Shown: one piece after another, positions 1 through 10,029 of the stretch | Layout: each line of letters starts with the position of its first letter | Numbering within the stretch: the first letter of the stretch is position 1 | Made by a program: the position numbers and the translations under genes | Assembly (NCBI RefSeq): GCF_900106835.1 | Contig: NZ_FNNR01000005.1 | Coordinates: 264,019-328,018 of the forward strand | Direction of reading: 5' to 3' | DNA length: 64,000 nucleotides | Source: Arthrobacter sp. cf158 | GTDB taxonomy: Bacteria > Actinomycetota > Actinomycetes > Actinomycetales > Micrococcaceae | Notes under the pieces: model-generated | The model's database searches: none | The model's input: the letters and a program-made list of their open reading frames with translations, nothing else | Told to the model about the DNA's origin: nothing

Positions 1-624
1 CTTGAGCCCGCAGGCGTGGCAATGCACGCGATCCAACGCTCCAAAGTGGACATGTCCGGCGCCGATGTCCTCATCACGGGTGGCGGGCCAGTAGGACTCT
101 TCATCGCCGCGATTGCCAAGGCCCTGGGTGCCGGCCAAGTGGTGGTTGTCGAGCCCAATGAGTATCGCAGGGGCCTCATTGATGGCCTGGGAGCCACGTC
201 CGTGACGCCCACGGACGACGTCGCCGGGATCTGCCGCGAATTGTCCGGACCGAAGGTCGGATTCGATGTTGCTTTCGATGCCTCCGGAGTTCCGGCAGCT
301 TTGGCGTCGCTCTTCGAAGCAGTCCGCAAGGAGGCCACTGTCGTCGCCGTCGGAATTCCAGGCAGGTCCCTTGAACTCGACGTCGCTGCCCACCTCATCA
401 AGAAGGGCCTTACATTTACGGGTAGTTTCGGGCGTTCCCTATGGGGGACTTGGGAGCAGATTGCTGAGCTTGTGGCGGGCGGAAAGCTCGATTTGTCTTC
501 GTTCGTCACTCATCGGCTTCCGCTGTCTGCCATGGATGAAGCCATTGGGCTCCTCTCCCAGGATGCCTGCAAGGTGCTGCTGATCCCGGAGCTTCCGGAT
601 CACGAAAAACAGGCCGCCCTATGA
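1..624 (+). CDS. Zinc-type alcohol dehydrogenase, C-terminal part (partial)
   Basis: The reading frame is open from the first base, so the N-terminal zinc-binding domain lies outside the window. What remains is the Rossmann domain of a medium-chain dehydrogenase: the glycine motif TGGGPVGLFIAAIAKALGA near the start, then VVVVEPNEYRR, where the acidic residue at the end of the second strand suggests NAD preference. The sequence resembles the threonine/sorbitol/butanediol dehydrogenase group, but the substrate cannot be read from this half. It overlaps the next gene by 4 bases (ATGA), so the two are probably translated together as part of a catabolic operon with the cyclase-like, SDR and thiolase genes. 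Confidence 0.85.
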   Translation, partial: LEPAGVAMHAIQRSKVDMSGADVLITGGGPVGLFIAAIAKALGAGQVVVVEPNEYRRGLIDGLGATSVTPTDDVAGICRELSGPKVGFDVAFDASGVPAALASLFEAVRKEATVVAVGIPGRSLELDVAAHLIKKGLTFTGSFGRSLWGTWEQIAELVAGGKLDLSSFVTHRLPLSAMDEAIGLLSQDACKVLLIPELPDHEKQAAL

Positions 625-1625
625 ACCGGGACGCAAGTTTCCCACGTTACAGCGAGCTGCTCAATCGTACTGACGCACCGCCCGGCAGCAGTTGGGGCAT
701 CTTTGGCGCGGCCGACGAGTTGGGAACATTGAACTTCCTGACCCCGGAGCTTAGGAAACAAGCTGCCGGATTGGTGGCCTCGGGCAATACGCATTCACTG
801 GATCTCCCGCTTGATGCTTTCCCAAAGCCACTGATCTCTCATCGGGGCTCCTTGGAACACAATGTCTTCGGACTCAACGAGTTTCATCGGGACGACCGCA
901 TCGACAACCTCTTTCCCCAAGCCACCAGTCAGATTGACGGGCTGAGGCACTTTGGAAACCCTGACTACGGTTTTTACAATGACGCGGACGCCAACAAGCT
1001 CATCGCTGGGGATCCAACCCTGGGCATCCAACGGTTTGCCGAGCATGGCATAGCCGGCAGGGGAGTCCTACTGGACGTTGCCCGGTATCTGGAACACACA
1101 GGCGATCCCCTTGACTTCAGCCAACCCCGGGCTATTCCGGTCAACGTTTTGGACGCCACTGCCGAGCACCAGGGCGTCAGCCTGATGTCCGGCGACATCC
1201 TCATGGTGCGCTTTGGTTGGGTCGGTCACCGTCTGGAGCAGCAACGCTTAAACGCCTTGGACGACGGTGCTCCGCTGGTATCCGTCGGGCTGGAACCCAG
1301 CCACGCCACAGCTGAATGGCTCTGGGACCACCAAGTTGCCCTTGCCGCCGCTGACAATGTTGCACTGGAAGCGTGGCCGGCCTCCGGGTCCAAACTGACC
1401 GTCCAAGCTGAGATTGACGGGAAACTGGCGGCTTCCTCCCATACCGGCATGCTGCATCGCATTCTTATTCCACTCCTTGGCCTTGCCATTGGTGAACTCT
1501 GGTATCTGGATGAGCTGGCGCAGGCCTGCCACGACGACAAGCGCTACGACTGCATGGTGGTGGCAAACCCGCTGCGACTGCCCGGAGGCGTCGGCTCTCC
1601 CTCCAACGCGATGGCTATCCGCTAG
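621..1625 (+). CDS. Cyclase family protein (kynurenine formamidase-like metal hydrolase)
   Basis: 334 residues, the size of actinobacterial cyclase-family (PF04199) proteins. The family-typical stretch [19 protein letters not shown] lies near residue 95; in relatives this region supplies metal ligands for hydrolysis of amides, lactones or cyclic intermediates. The ATG sits inside the stop of the upstream dehydrogenase gene, and the SDR gene follows after 28 bases. With an SDR and a thiolase behind it, a role opening or hydrolysing an alicyclic or aromatic-derived ring is plausible, but the substrate is not evident. The family assignment is fairly secure and the reaction is inferred. Confidence 0.8.
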   Translation: MNRDASFPRYSELLNRTDAPPGSSWGIFGAADELGTLNFLTPELRKQAAGLVASGNTHSLDLPLDAFPKPLISHRGSLEHNVFGLNEFHRDDRIDNLFPQATSQIDGLRHFGNPDYGFYNDADANKLIAGDPTLGIQRFAEHGIAGRGVLLDVARYLEHTGDPLDFSQPRAIPVNVLDATAEHQGVSLMSGDILMVRFGWVGHRLEQQRLNALDDGAPLVSVGLEPSHATAEWLWDHQVALAAADNVALEAWPASGSKLTVQAEIDGKLAASSHTGMLHRILIPLLGLAIGELWYLDELAQACHDDKRYDCMVVANPLRLPGGVGSPSNAMAIR

Positions 1626-1653
1626 GCATCGTCTACCCGATCAGGAAGAAATC

Positions 1654-2397
1654 ATGGAATTGCTTAAGCAACGAACGGCTGTCATCACCGGTGGCGCCAA
1701 CGGACTGGGGCTGGCGACTGCTGTCGCTTTCGCCAGGGAAGGCGCCAATGTTGTTATTGGCGATCTCGACGCCCAACAGGCCGCCAAAGCCGCAGCCAGC
1801 CTGGGCATTGGCGACCGCGCCGTGGGCATCGGTTGCAATGTCACCTCAACGGACGACGTCGATCGTCTCGCCGCAGAGGCCCGCGACGCCTTCGGAGGCC
1901 TCGACGTGTGGGTGAACAACGCCGGATTTACGCGTGACGCCACCATGCGGAAGATGTCCGAGGATGATTTCGACGCCGTCATTTCAGTCCACCTGAAAGG
2001 GGCTTGGTTGGGGACCCGCGCTGCTGCGAACATCATGCGGGATCAACCCGACGGCGGCTCCATCATCAACGTCTCGTCCATTTCCGGCAAAGTAGGCAAC
2101 CCCGGGCAGACCAACTACAGCGCCGCCAAGGCTGGCATCGTTGGCCTGACCAAATCTGCGGCAAAAGAGGTCGGTTTTGCCGGAGTAAGGGTAAACGCCG
2201 TGCAGCCGGGCATCATTCGCACAGCACTTATCGACTCCATGAAACCTGAAGTCCTCGAGTCCAGGTTGGCCGAGGTTCCTCTGGGCCGTTTTGGCGAACC
2301 GGAAGAAGTGGCGTCTGTGATCCTGTTCCTGGCCAGTGACATGTCCAGCTACTTGACCGGTACGGTGCTGGAAATCGCCGGCGGACGAAACATCTAG
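1654..2397 (+). CDS. Short-chain dehydrogenase/reductase, FabG-like
   Basis: 247 residues with the complete classical SDR signature: cofactor motif TGGANGLG near the N-terminus, NNAG, catalytic Ser in NVSSISG, and Tyr155/Lys159 in YSAAK, followed by the PG turn in VQPGIIRT. The acidic residue in VVIGDLDA after the second strand favours NAD(H). The frame is open further upstream, but the ATG at 1654 has an AGGAAG ribosome site 5 bases ahead and gives the standard family N-terminus. It lies between a cyclase-family hydrolase and a thiolase, so a 3-hydroxyacyl or cyclic alcohol dehydrogenase step before thiolytic cleavage is a reasonable inference. Confidence 0.9.
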   Translation: MELLKQRTAVITGGANGLGLATAVAFAREGANVVIGDLDAQQAAKAAASLGIGDRAVGIGCNVTSTDDVDRLAAEARDAFGGLDVWVNNAGFTRDATMRKMSEDDFDAVISVHLKGAWLGTRAAANIMRDQPDGGSIINVSSISGKVGNPGQTNYSAAKAGIVGLTKSAAKEVGFAGVRVNAVQPGIIRTALIDSMKPEVLESRLAEVPLGRFGEPEEVASVILFLASDMSSYLTGTVLEIAGGRNI

Positions 2398-2412
2398 GAC
2401 GAAGGAAAACCC

Positions 2413-3627
2413 ATGAATCAGGCTTTTGTGTACGACGCCGTGCGCACGCCCTTTGGCAAGTTCGGCTCCGGCCTTGCCGCTGTCCGTCCCGATGACCTTG
2501 CCGCCCATGTGGTCCGTGAGTCCGTTAAGCGTGCTCCGGGGCTTGATGTTGAGCGGATTGACGAGGTGGTGTTCGGCAACGCCAACGGTGCCGGCGAGGA
2601 AAACCGCAACGTGGCCCGCATGGCCACGCTCCTGGCTGGCCTGCCGGTCTCCATTCCCGGCACCTCGGTGAACCGGCTGTGCGGGTCCTCGTTGGACGCG
2701 GCGATCATCGCTTCGCGCCAGATTAATGCCGGTGATGCCGAGTTGATGCTGGTGGGCGGCGCGGAATCCATGTCCCGTGCGCCGTGGGTGCTGCCGAAGA
2801 CCTCCAAGCCCTACCCGGCCGGCGACATGACCTTGGCGTCCACCACCCTGGGCTGGCGTTTGGTGAACCCGGCCATGAACAAGGACTGGACCATTTCCCT
2901 GGGCGAAGCCACCGAGCGGCTGCGCGAGAAGTACGGGATCACCCGTGAGCGGCAGGACCAGTTCGCTGCTGATTCGCACAATTTGGCGGATGCTGCGTGG
3001 AATGAAGGCTTCTACGACAACCTGGTGACAGCGGTTCCGGGCACCGATCTGGTCCGTGATGAGGGCATCCGTGCCGGATCATCGGCGGAGAAGCTGGCCG
3101 GTCTGAAGACCGTGTTCCGGCCTGAGTCCTCAGGGCCCGACGGCGGTACGGTCACCGCCGGGAATGCCTCGCCTTTGTCTGATGGTGCTTCGGCGGCGTG
3201 GATCGGCTCAGAGGCTGCTTCGTCCATCCTTGGTCTTGAACCCCTGGCCCGGATCGCGGGCCGCGGTGCGCACGGCAATGATCCCCAGTTCTTCGGGTTC
3301 GCCCCGGTGGAGGCCGCGAATAAGGCCCTCGCGAAGGCGGGTATCGGCTGGGACCAGGTGGGCGCCGTCGAACTTAACGAGGCGTTCGCCGCGCAGTCGC
3401 TGGCGTGCCTTGACGCGTGGGGGATTGACCCCGGGATCGTGAACCAGCACGGTGGCGCGATCGCGATGGGTCACCCGCTGGGTGCTTCCGGTACCCGCAT
3501 CCTGGGCACGCTGGCCCGTTCCCTGCAGGCTTCAGGGCAGCGCTGGGGCGTGGCAGCGATCTGCATCGGCGTGGGCCAAGGCCTGGCCGTGGTGCTCGAA
3601 AACGTCACCGCCGGCGTGGAGCAGTAA
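2413..3627 (+). CDS. Thiolase (acetyl-CoA acetyltransferase / beta-ketoadipyl-CoA thiolase type)
   Basis: 404 residues, full thiolase length. The nucleophilic Cys90 is in NRLCGSS, His354 in AMGHPLGASG and the second Cys384 in ICIGVGQG, so all three catalytic residues are in place. Thiolases of this branch cleave 3-ketoacyl-CoA with CoA, including the beta-ketoadipyl-CoA of aromatic catabolism. The gene follows the SDR gene by 15 bases with a GAAGGA ribosome site, forming the last step of the operon. The exact acyl chain cannot be determined. The next gene, a LacI regulator, is in the same direction but begins a new unit. Confidence 0.92.
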   Translation: MNQAFVYDAVRTPFGKFGSGLAAVRPDDLAAHVVRESVKRAPGLDVERIDEVVFGNANGAGEENRNVARMATLLAGLPVSIPGTSVNRLCGSSLDAAIIASRQINAGDAELMLVGGAESMSRAPWVLPKTSKPYPAGDMTLASTTLGWRLVNPAMNKDWTISLGEATERLREKYGITRERQDQFAADSHNLADAAWNEGFYDNLVTAVPGTDLVRDEGIRAGSSAEKLAGLKTVFRPESSGPDGGTVTAGNASPLSDGASAAWIGSEAASSILGLEPLARIAGRGAHGNDPQFFGFAPVEAANKALAKAGIGWDQVGAVELNEAFAAQSLACLDAWGIDPGIVNQHGGAIAMGHPLGASGTRILGTLARSLQASGQRWGVAAICIGVGQGLAVVLENVTAGVEQ

Positions 3628-3697
3628 TCGTCGGCACGGAGGTGGGGCGGGGAGTAGATTTCTAAAGGCATGGACCATGACCGCAGGAGGGAGCAAA

Positions 3698-4675
3698 GTG
3701 CCACGTGCACAGAGGGTGACCGCGTCCGACGTCGCAAAGGCTGCGGGAGTTTCCAAGACCACCGTGAGTTACGTGCTCAACCAGACGCCAAACCAGTCGA
3801 TTCCGGAACACACTCGGCTGCGGGTTCTGGAAGCGGTCCGCGAACTGGACTATACGTCGCTTGCGGCGGCCCGGGCGCTCCGGATAGGTCGCAATGACAC
3901 GGTCTTGTTTGTACTTCCGGATTGGCCGCTAAGCCACGCGCTGTCGAGGGTTATCGAGCAGGTCACAGAAGGGCTCGCGCTGCATGGGCTGTCCCTGCTG
4001 CTTCAGCGACCCAGCCCCGGACGCTCCCTGATTTCCCTGTGGCGGGAACTCGCACCAGCGGCGCTCATGACTGTTGAGGCAATGGACGCTGGAGATGAGC
4101 TGCTCATCAGAGAATCCGGCACTGTGGTGGTGGCCGCTGCTACTGCAGAATTTGGGATCAGGCAGGAGCTCATCGGTGCGATGCAGGCAGAATACTTGGC
4201 AGGGCGGGGTCATAGGCACCTTGCCTATGCACGCGTTCTGGATCCCAAGTTGGGGACGCTAAGCGCTGAGCGATGGCATGGATTCAGGAATGCCTGCCAT
4301 CGTTTGGAGCTCGGCGAGCCCGTGGAGCTGGGCTTTGACCTCAGCGTTGATGGGTCTGTCAGTGCCTTGAAAGGCATGTCTGAAACTGCTGCCTATGTCA
4401 CCGGAATGGCCACGTACAACGATCAGATTGCTGCAGCGGTCCTGGCTGGTATGCGACGGCTCGGGAAGAACGTTCCCTTTGACCTGGCCGTTGTTGGGGT
4501 GGACGATGAACCGTTCGCTCAGTTTGCCGAGCCACCCCTGACCACGGTCAGGCAGAACCACACCCTCTTCGGACGCTATCTGGCGGACCGGGTTGCATCC
4601 GCCATCGGCGGCGAGGAGATGGTCAACGACGCCAAGCCGGACGTGCTTTCGATGATAATCCGTGAGTCTGCCTAG
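3698..4675 (+). CDS. LacI-family transcriptional regulator
   Basis: About 325 residues. The N-terminal helix-turn-helix VTASDVAKAAGVSKTTVSYVLN is typical of LacI/GalR, followed by a periplasmic-binding-protein-like ligand domain with VVGVDDEPFAQFAEPPLTTVRQ near the end. The frame extends upstream, but GTG at 3698 has a perfect AGGAGG 7 bases ahead and places the HTH at the usual distance from the N-terminus. The protein probably represses the neighbouring thiolase operon or the following VOC and MFS/GH3 genes; which of these is not shown by an obvious operator. The effector is unknown. Confidence 0.9.
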   Translation: MPRAQRVTASDVAKAAGVSKTTVSYVLNQTPNQSIPEHTRLRVLEAVRELDYTSLAAARALRIGRNDTVLFVLPDWPLSHALSRVIEQVTEGLALHGLSLLLQRPSPGRSLISLWRELAPAALMTVEAMDAGDELLIRESGTVVVAAATAEFGIRQELIGAMQAEYLAGRGHRHLAYARVLDPKLGTLSAERWHGFRNACHRLELGEPVELGFDLSVDGSVSALKGMSETAAYVTGMATYNDQIAAAVLAGMRRLGKNVPFDLAVVGVDDEPFAQFAEPPLTTVRQNHTLFGRYLADRVASAIGGEEMVNDAKPDVLSMIIRESA

Positions 4676-4788
4676 GCTTTGAACGGCCCGCTTTTATATT
4701 GATTTTGCATAACTCATCCTCGAATAAATATTGGACGCCGATACATGGCTGGTCAGATACTGGATGAACGATTCGAAAGGAATTTCCC

Positions 4789-5247
4789 ATGGCTTACCTT
4801 CGCCTTCATCACGTCAATGTCACCTCGGATGACATGCACACACTTAGCGACTTCTACCGCGATGCCCTCGGCCTTCCCCTGCTGCCATCGCCGAAGATGA
4901 TCGCGACTACCCATGCCGCTGAATCCGGACAGACGGACGGCGACGCCGAATGGGAAGAGGGGGCACGCTTCTTCGAGGCCGGCGATCCCGAAGAGCTGCA
5001 GGTGCACGCCACCCGGCGTCAGGCTTACCTTGCTCTCCAGGAAGGGCATACTGTCAACCCGCTGGTAGGTGGCCACTTCGCCTTCCGCACTGATGACATT
5101 GAGGCGATCAAGGCCCGGCTGACGGAACACAACATTCCCTTCGATGACTGGGGAATCTGGTCCGTGGAGGGTTGGCACCAGATCTTCCTGACCGATCCGG
5201 CCGGAAACATGATTGAGATCCATCAGGTTAAGGACACCGAGAAGTAG
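4789..5247 (+). CDS. VOC / glyoxalase-fold protein
   Basis: 152 residues with the vicinal oxygen chelate pattern: first beta strand RLHHVNVTSDD, FYRDALGLPLLPSP, and closing DPAGNMIEIHQV. His and Glu residues at the expected metal positions (HHVN, IEIHQ) suggest a metal-dependent enzyme, either a lyase or a dioxygenase-like member. The ribosome site GAAAGGAA precedes the ATG. It stands alone between the LacI regulator and a strong hairpin. The substrate is unknown. Confidence 0.8.
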   Translation: MAYLRLHHVNVTSDDMHTLSDFYRDALGLPLLPSPKMIATTHAAESGQTDGDAEWEEGARFFEAGDPEELQVHATRRQAYLALQEGHTVNPLVGGHFAFRTDDIEAIKARLTEHNIPFDDWGIWSVEGWHQIFLTDPAGNMIEIHQVKDTEK

Positions 5248-5257
5248 TTGGCTCCCT

Positions 5258-5290
5258 GCCCCACCTGCGCTACGGGAGCGCAGGTGGGGC
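5258..5290 (+). terminator. Perfect 14-bp hairpin after the VOC gene
   Basis: A perfect inverted repeat with a 5-base loop, arms GCCCCACCTGCGCT and AGCGCAGGTGGGGC, starts 11 bases after the VOC stop codon. There is no clear T run, so it may stabilise the mRNA end or act as an atypical terminator. Confidence 0.6.
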
Positions 5291-5540
5291 GACTTTGGCA
5301 AAAGCGGACTGTGAATCACGCAGGCTTCTGATTTCGCTTTACTTAATCGAATCAGTAATGGTGCGAAGCTTACTGACTGGACACCCGTGATGGCCCTCGC
5401 CGTCGCAGGCCGCTAACACCCACGGAAAGCACACCGGCTCGAGCGCAGTTCAGTTCACAGGGCGGCGCACGCCGGCGCAACCACTCGGACGAGAGTTTCC
5501 ATTGAGCGTGCCGTCCGGGCATATTTACAACGGAGTAGTA

Positions 5541-6848
5541 ATGACCCATACGGAAACAAGGGCAGTTCTTCAATCAGCCGAAGAAGGTGCACCTGAAAGA
5601 AACATCAGGCTTACTGGCCAACAGGTCGGCAAGTGGTTCATCGCCAAATATATAGCGGCCCTGATCGGCGTCTACCTGGCGCTGGTGACTCCAGCCTCCG
5701 TGACCATCGCCCTGCGGGTTGGGCAAATCGACCCCGAAGGCAAAGCAGGGTCCTTTGCCCTTGTTTCCGCGGTCGGTGCGGGTGCCGCGCTGATATCCAA
5801 TCCCATCTTCGGTGCCTTGAGTGATCGTTCGACGTCCCGCTGGGGACAGCGCCGCCCGTTCCTCATTGTGGGGTTCACCTGCGGTGCGCTGGCACTCCTG
5901 GCGATCGGCTTCGCCCCGTCCATCTTGTGGGTTGCCGTAGGTTGGGCCGCTGCGCAGTGCGCGTTCAATGCAGCGCTGGCGGCCATCATGTCCGTTCTTC
6001 CGGAACGGGTTCCGGTAGCGCTGCGCGGCCGCGTTTCCGGGTTCATGGGCATGACGGGACAGATGGGAGTGGTGGGCGGAACTTTTCTCATCCAGTTAGT
6101 GGGCACATCCGGCGCTTCCATGTTCATCTGGCCCACGCTAGTGGGTGCCCTTATGGTCCTTCCCTTCGCACTTACCCTTCGTGAGGTCCCCAAAGCCCGG
6201 GGAGAGCGTGTCAGGGAGACCGCGCGCACGGTGCTCAGTTCCTTCTGGATCAACCCTCTGAAACACCCCGATTTCGGTTTCGCCTGGTTCGGCCGATTCT
6301 TCGCTTGGATTGCCCTGTACCTGCTGACCACCTACAAGACGTATTTCCTCATCGACCATTTGGGGTACACCACAGCTACAGTTGCGCCCGTACTGACGCT
6401 TGCCATGTTCGTGCTGGCCCTTGCCATTGCGGTATCCAGTATCGGCGGCGGATGGTTGTCTGACCGTATCGGTCGCAGGAAGCCCTTTGTCATTGCTGCG
6501 TCCCTGTTGTTCGTGATCGCCATGGTGATCGTCGCGATGTCAAGCACCGTGGAGATGTTCCTCGTCGGAATGGTCATTGCCGGGTTGGGCAACGGCCTCT
6601 ATCTCGGCGTCGATTTGGCGCTTATTGCGGAGGTCCTCCCGGACAGCGGAACCGCAGCGGGCAAGGGGATGGGAGTATTCAATCTCTCCAGCACCATCCC
6701 CCAAACTGTCGCCCCGGTGCTGGCGCCGGCGCTGCTGCTCATCAACGCTGACGGTAAAAGTGGCAACTACACATCCCTCTACCTCATAGCCGCGGGACTC
6801 GCGTTTGCGGGGGCAGTTCTCATTCAATTTATTCGAGGCACCCGATGA
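5541..6848 (+). CDS. MFS transporter
   Basis: About 435 residues with around twelve hydrophobic segments. The two characteristic loop motifs are present, one in each half: SDRSTSRWGQRRPFLI near residue 92 and SDRIGRRKPFV near residue 310. The frame is open to 5502, but the ATG at 5541 has GGAG 5 bases upstream and gives a normal cytoplasmic N-terminus. The stop overlaps the GH3 gene by 4 bases, so transporter and glycosidase are co-translated. The transporter probably imports the glycoside that the GH3 enzyme hydrolyses inside the cell; the sugar or aglycone is unknown. Confidence 0.88.
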   Translation: MTHTETRAVLQSAEEGAPERNIRLTGQQVGKWFIAKYIAALIGVYLALVTPASVTIALRVGQIDPEGKAGSFALVSAVGAGAALISNPIFGALSDRSTSRWGQRRPFLIVGFTCGALALLAIGFAPSILWVAVGWAAAQCAFNAALAAIMSVLPERVPVALRGRVSGFMGMTGQMGVVGGTFLIQLVGTSGASMFIWPTLVGALMVLPFALTLREVPKARGERVRETARTVLSSFWINPLKHPDFGFAWFGRFFAWIALYLLTTYKTYFLIDHLGYTTATVAPVLTLAMFVLALAIAVSSIGGGWLSDRIGRRKPFVIAASLLFVIAMVIVAMSSTVEMFLVGMVIAGLGNGLYLGVDLALIAEVLPDSGTAAGKGMGVFNLSSTIPQTVAPVLAPALLLINADGKSGNYTSLYLIAAGLAFAGAVLIQFIRGTR

Positions 6849-9133
6849 CCGACGTAATCCCTCAAGCATCCATTGCCCGGAGCGACCCGTCATCATCGGG
6901 CGTCTCCCACGCTCGAGCCGCAGCACTGACCACAGGTGCGGATTACTGGACCACCAAGGAAGTGCCGGACATCGGACTGCGCTCGCTGCGGTTTGCGGAC
7001 GGTCCGCACGGCCTCCGCGTCCAGAACGACGAGAACCCCGATCATCTCGGGCTGGAACGAAGTGCCCCCGCCACATGTTTTCCGCCGGCAGTTACCCTCG
7101 CATCATCTTGGGACCCCGCACTGGTTGAGGCCATCGGTGCGGCTTTGGGACACGAGGCCAGGGCCGCTGGCGTTGATGTGGTTCTCGGTCCCGGACTAAA
7201 TATCAAGCGCAGCCCGTTGTGCGGCAGGAACTTTGAGTACTACTCCGAAGATCCGCTCCTGGCCGGCAGCCTTGCAGCTGCGGCAGTGCGAGGTCTCCAA
7301 AGCCAGAATGTGGCTGCCTGCCTGAAGCATTTCGCCGTAAACAACCAGGAAACTGACCGTCTTCGGATCAGTGCCGAGGTGGATGAACGTACCCTTCGCG
7401 AGGTTTACCTCAGGGCATTCCAGGTAGCCCTGCGGGAGTCTCAACCATGGTCCATGATGAGCTCGTACAACCGCATCAACGGGGTTTATGCCTCGGAGAA
7501 TCGCTGGCTGCTCACGGACCTGCTGCGCGGAGAGTGGGGCTATGACGGAGTTGTGGTGTCCGACTGGGGCGCTGTGCACGATCCTGTAGCCGCCGTCAAC
7601 GCCGGGTTGGAGCTCCGCATGCCGGGCAGACCGGAAGACGCGCGTGTCAGCGGCGCCCTGAAGAACGGCCTGATCCCGCCGGTCGTGCTTGAGCGAAGTG
7701 CGGAACGGCTCCTTCGCCTCGCCGCCCGGACCACGCAAGACAGCCCAAACCTGGCACTCGACCACGATGCGCATCACGAGCTTGTAAGGCATGCTGCTGC
7801 TGAGTCCGCTGTCTTGCTGACCAACGACGGAACGCTGCCGTTGGACGTCTCAACGCCGCGGCGGGTGGCAATCATCGGCGAACTCGCCCGCACGCCCAGA
7901 TATCAGGGTGCCGGCAGTTCGCGGGTGAACGCTTCGCGCGTAGTGTCTGCACTCGACGCGCTGACGGGCCGATTGGAGTCCGGCGGCTGGGTGGTAGATT
8001 TCGTGCCTGGATATCACTTGGACGCCGGCGCCGCATCGGCCGAGTTGGTCCAGGAGGCTGTCAATGCGGCCCGCGGCGCCGATGTGGTTCTGTTGTTCCT
8101 TGGCTTGCCCGGCGCCTACGAATCCGAGGGCGTTGACCGTACGTCGATAGATCTCCCGGAAGACCAGCTGGAACTTCTCCGCAGTCTGGGGCCCATGGAC
8201 GTTCCCAAGATTGCCAGCCTCAGCAACGGCGCCGTTGTCACCACGGCGGCCTGGCGCTCGTCAGTCAATGCGATCGTGGAATTTTGGCTGACCGGACAAG
8301 CTCACGGGGACAGCATTGCGGATGTCCTCTTGGGAGATGCCGAGCCCGGTGGACGCCTGGCCGAGACCATTCCGGTGCGCCTTGAAGACACTGCGTCCTT
8401 CCTTTCGTTCCCGGGAGAGGCAGGGGAAGTCGTCTATGGCGAGGGGATTCACGTGGGCTATCGCTATCACGATGCGAGGGATCTCGCCGTGGATTATCCG
8501 TTTGGCCATGGACTTTCCTACACTACCTTCAGTTATGCAGACCTTGCTGTCAGTGTCCGCCCGCTCGAAGATCCCGTCGCCTTTGAGGTGGAGGCGCTGG
8601 TCACCAACACTGGTATCCGTTCCGGCTCCGAGGTAGTACAGGTTTATGTGACGGATCATTGCTGTGGTGTGCAGACTCCGCCTCGTGAGCTGAGGGGCTG
8701 GAAGAAAATCAAGCTCGACGGCGGCGCTTCCGACGTTGTTCGGATCCCCGTCCGCCGGGCCGATTTGGAGCACTGGCACAGTGGCGTAGGAGGCTGGGCA
8801 TACGAGGGCGGACTGGCTACGGTTCACATCGGTTCATCGTCAAGGGACCTCAAATTGGCCGCGGACGTTGCCTTGCCGGGCAAAGCGATTGTGGTTCCGC
8901 TCAATCAGTGGTCCACGTTTGGGGACTTCATGGATCACGCCGTCATCGGGCCGCAGCTCAGGGCATTGGCCGAGAGCCGCGGCGGCTTCCGAGGCAGGAT
9001 CGGTGACCTTCTCGGCGAAGAAGCAGGCCGTGCCAACGTTCTGGCTATGCCCCTTGCGACCATCGTTGAGTTCCCGGGCATCCCTCTGGAACCAGGAGAT
9101 CTCCAAGATTTCATCAGCCGGCAGAACCAGTAG
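6845..9133 (+). CDS. Glycoside hydrolase family 3 beta-glycosidase
   Basis: 762 residues with the usual GH3 order: N-terminal TIM-barrel domain (FADGPHGLRV, GPGLNIKRSPLCGRNFEYYSED, KHFAVNNQETDR), the catalytic nucleophile Asp240 in VVSDWGAVHD, an alpha/beta sandwich domain, and a C-terminal fibronectin-III-like domain beginning near FGHGLSYTTFSY. No signal peptide is seen, so the enzyme is cytoplasmic and probably works on glycosides brought in by the upstream MFS protein, whose stop it overlaps. Beta-glucosidase is the commonest activity, but xylosidase or others are possible. A TetR gene follows in the same direction. Confidence 0.92.
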   Translation: MTDVIPQASIARSDPSSSGVSHARAAALTTGADYWTTKEVPDIGLRSLRFADGPHGLRVQNDENPDHLGLERSAPATCFPPAVTLASSWDPALVEAIGAALGHEARAAGVDVVLGPGLNIKRSPLCGRNFEYYSEDPLLAGSLAAAAVRGLQSQNVAACLKHFAVNNQETDRLRISAEVDERTLREVYLRAFQVALRESQPWSMMSSYNRINGVYASENRWLLTDLLRGEWGYDGVVVSDWGAVHDPVAAVNAGLELRMPGRPEDARVSGALKNGLIPPVVLERSAERLLRLAARTTQDSPNLALDHDAHHELVRHAAAESAVLLTNDGTLPLDVSTPRRVAIIGELARTPRYQGAGSSRVNASRVVSALDALTGRLESGGWVVDFVPGYHLDAGAASAELVQEAVNAARGADVVLLFLGLPGAYESEGVDRTSIDLPEDQLELLRSLGPMDVPKIASLSNGAVVTTAAWRSSVNAIVEFWLTGQAHGDSIADVLLGDAEPGGRLAETIPVRLEDTASFLSFPGEAGEVVYGEGIHVGYRYHDARDLAVDYPFGHGLSYTTFSYADLAVSVRPLEDPVAFEVEALVTNTGIRSGSEVVQVYVTDHCCGVQTPPRELRGWKKIKLDGGASDVVRIPVRRADLEHWHSGVGGWAYEGGLATVHIGSSSRDLKLAADVALPGKAIVVPLNQWSTFGDFMDHAVIGPQLRALAESRGGFRGRIGDLLGEEAGRANVLAMPLATIVEFPGIPLEPGDLQDFISRQNQ

Positions 9134-9175
9134 TTCCGCCCGCGGTATCGACTCAAGGAAAGGGATCCATCATAA

Positions 9176-9778
9176 GTGGCGTGGGATACAGAACGAACAA
9201 AAACCCAATTGCTGGACGCCGCCGTCTCGGAGTTCAGCGCCAAGGGACTGGCCGGGGCCCGCATGGACCACATCGCAAAGGCAGCCGGCATCAGCAAGGA
9301 GCGCATCTACCAATACTTTGGCAACAAGGATGCGCTCTACGGTGCGGTGATAACGGCTGAATTGAACCGATTCTTCATGGGCCTCAGTATCGAGGGCAGC
9401 GGCGTAGCGGCAGTGGGCGATTTCGCGGGTCGCCTGTTTGACTTCCATGCAGCGGAACCCGGCACAGCCAAGCTTTTGTTCTGGGTAGGCCTGGAAGAGG
9501 GGGTGCCGGCAGGTCGCGAGGCCATTTGCAGGGAACAAACACCCCGACTCATCAGGGAGATGCGCCGGGCGCTCCCGGGTATTCTTGATCATGACGCCAC
9601 TGACTTGCTTGTCACCATCCTGACTCTGTGCAGTGCGGGGGCTGTCTTGTCGCAGGTGGATCTATTGATGGCCGGGGCAGGGTCTGGACGTACTGACCGT
9701 CGCAGGAAAGCCATCGTGCTGGTCGCCACGCTTGCAGCGCAAGATCTGGCCACGAAAATGGCTGGGCAGCATGAATAA
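9176..9778 (+). CDS. TetR-family transcriptional regulator
   Basis: 200 residues starting at GTG, with an AAGGAAAGGG ribosome site upstream. The N-terminal HTH is complete: TKTQLLDAAVSEFSAKGLAGARMDHIAKAAGISKERIYQYFGNKDALY. The C-terminal ligand domain is divergent. It lies 42 bases behind the GH3 gene and probably represses the MFS-GH3 operon; the ligand is unknown. Confidence 0.9.
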   Translation: MAWDTERTKTQLLDAAVSEFSAKGLAGARMDHIAKAAGISKERIYQYFGNKDALYGAVITAELNRFFMGLSIEGSGVAAVGDFAGRLFDFHAAEPGTAKLLFWVGLEEGVPAGREAICREQTPRLIREMRRALPGILDHDATDLLVTILTLCSAGAVLSQVDLLMAGAGSGRTDRRRKAIVLVATLAAQDLATKMAGQHE

Positions 9779-10029
9779 GGCGGGCTCAACGGTCGCCCGT
9801 GAGGACTTGACGAACTTCCTTGTCATGGCTGACACATGCTTTGGGGAGGCTACGGCTCCCACGGTTGCTGGCATTGACTTGTTGGGGAAGCCAGCCCCGG
9901 CCCGGAACCGGCTTATTGGGAAGAGGTTTTACATCGGGCTGACACAGGAGGAGCATTGGGTTGAACCCACGGAACGCTCGGTATCGGCGTTCATGCGCTG
10001 GTGCGCCGAGCTTGTTGGGCCCCTTACGA
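9779..10029. other. Short remnant region, no intact gene
   Basis: No complete gene is evident. The plus frame is open through this stretch and continues from within the TetR gene, but it has no start or recognisable motif and runs into the minus-strand MFS remnant. The stretch may be a fragment of a lost gene trapped between the TetR gene and the decayed permease. Confidence 0.4.

Noticed and set aside
1984..2979. Minus-strand 331-codon frame across the SDR and thiolase genes
   Set aside because: Spans two well-supported plus-strand genes with catalytic residues; a shadow.
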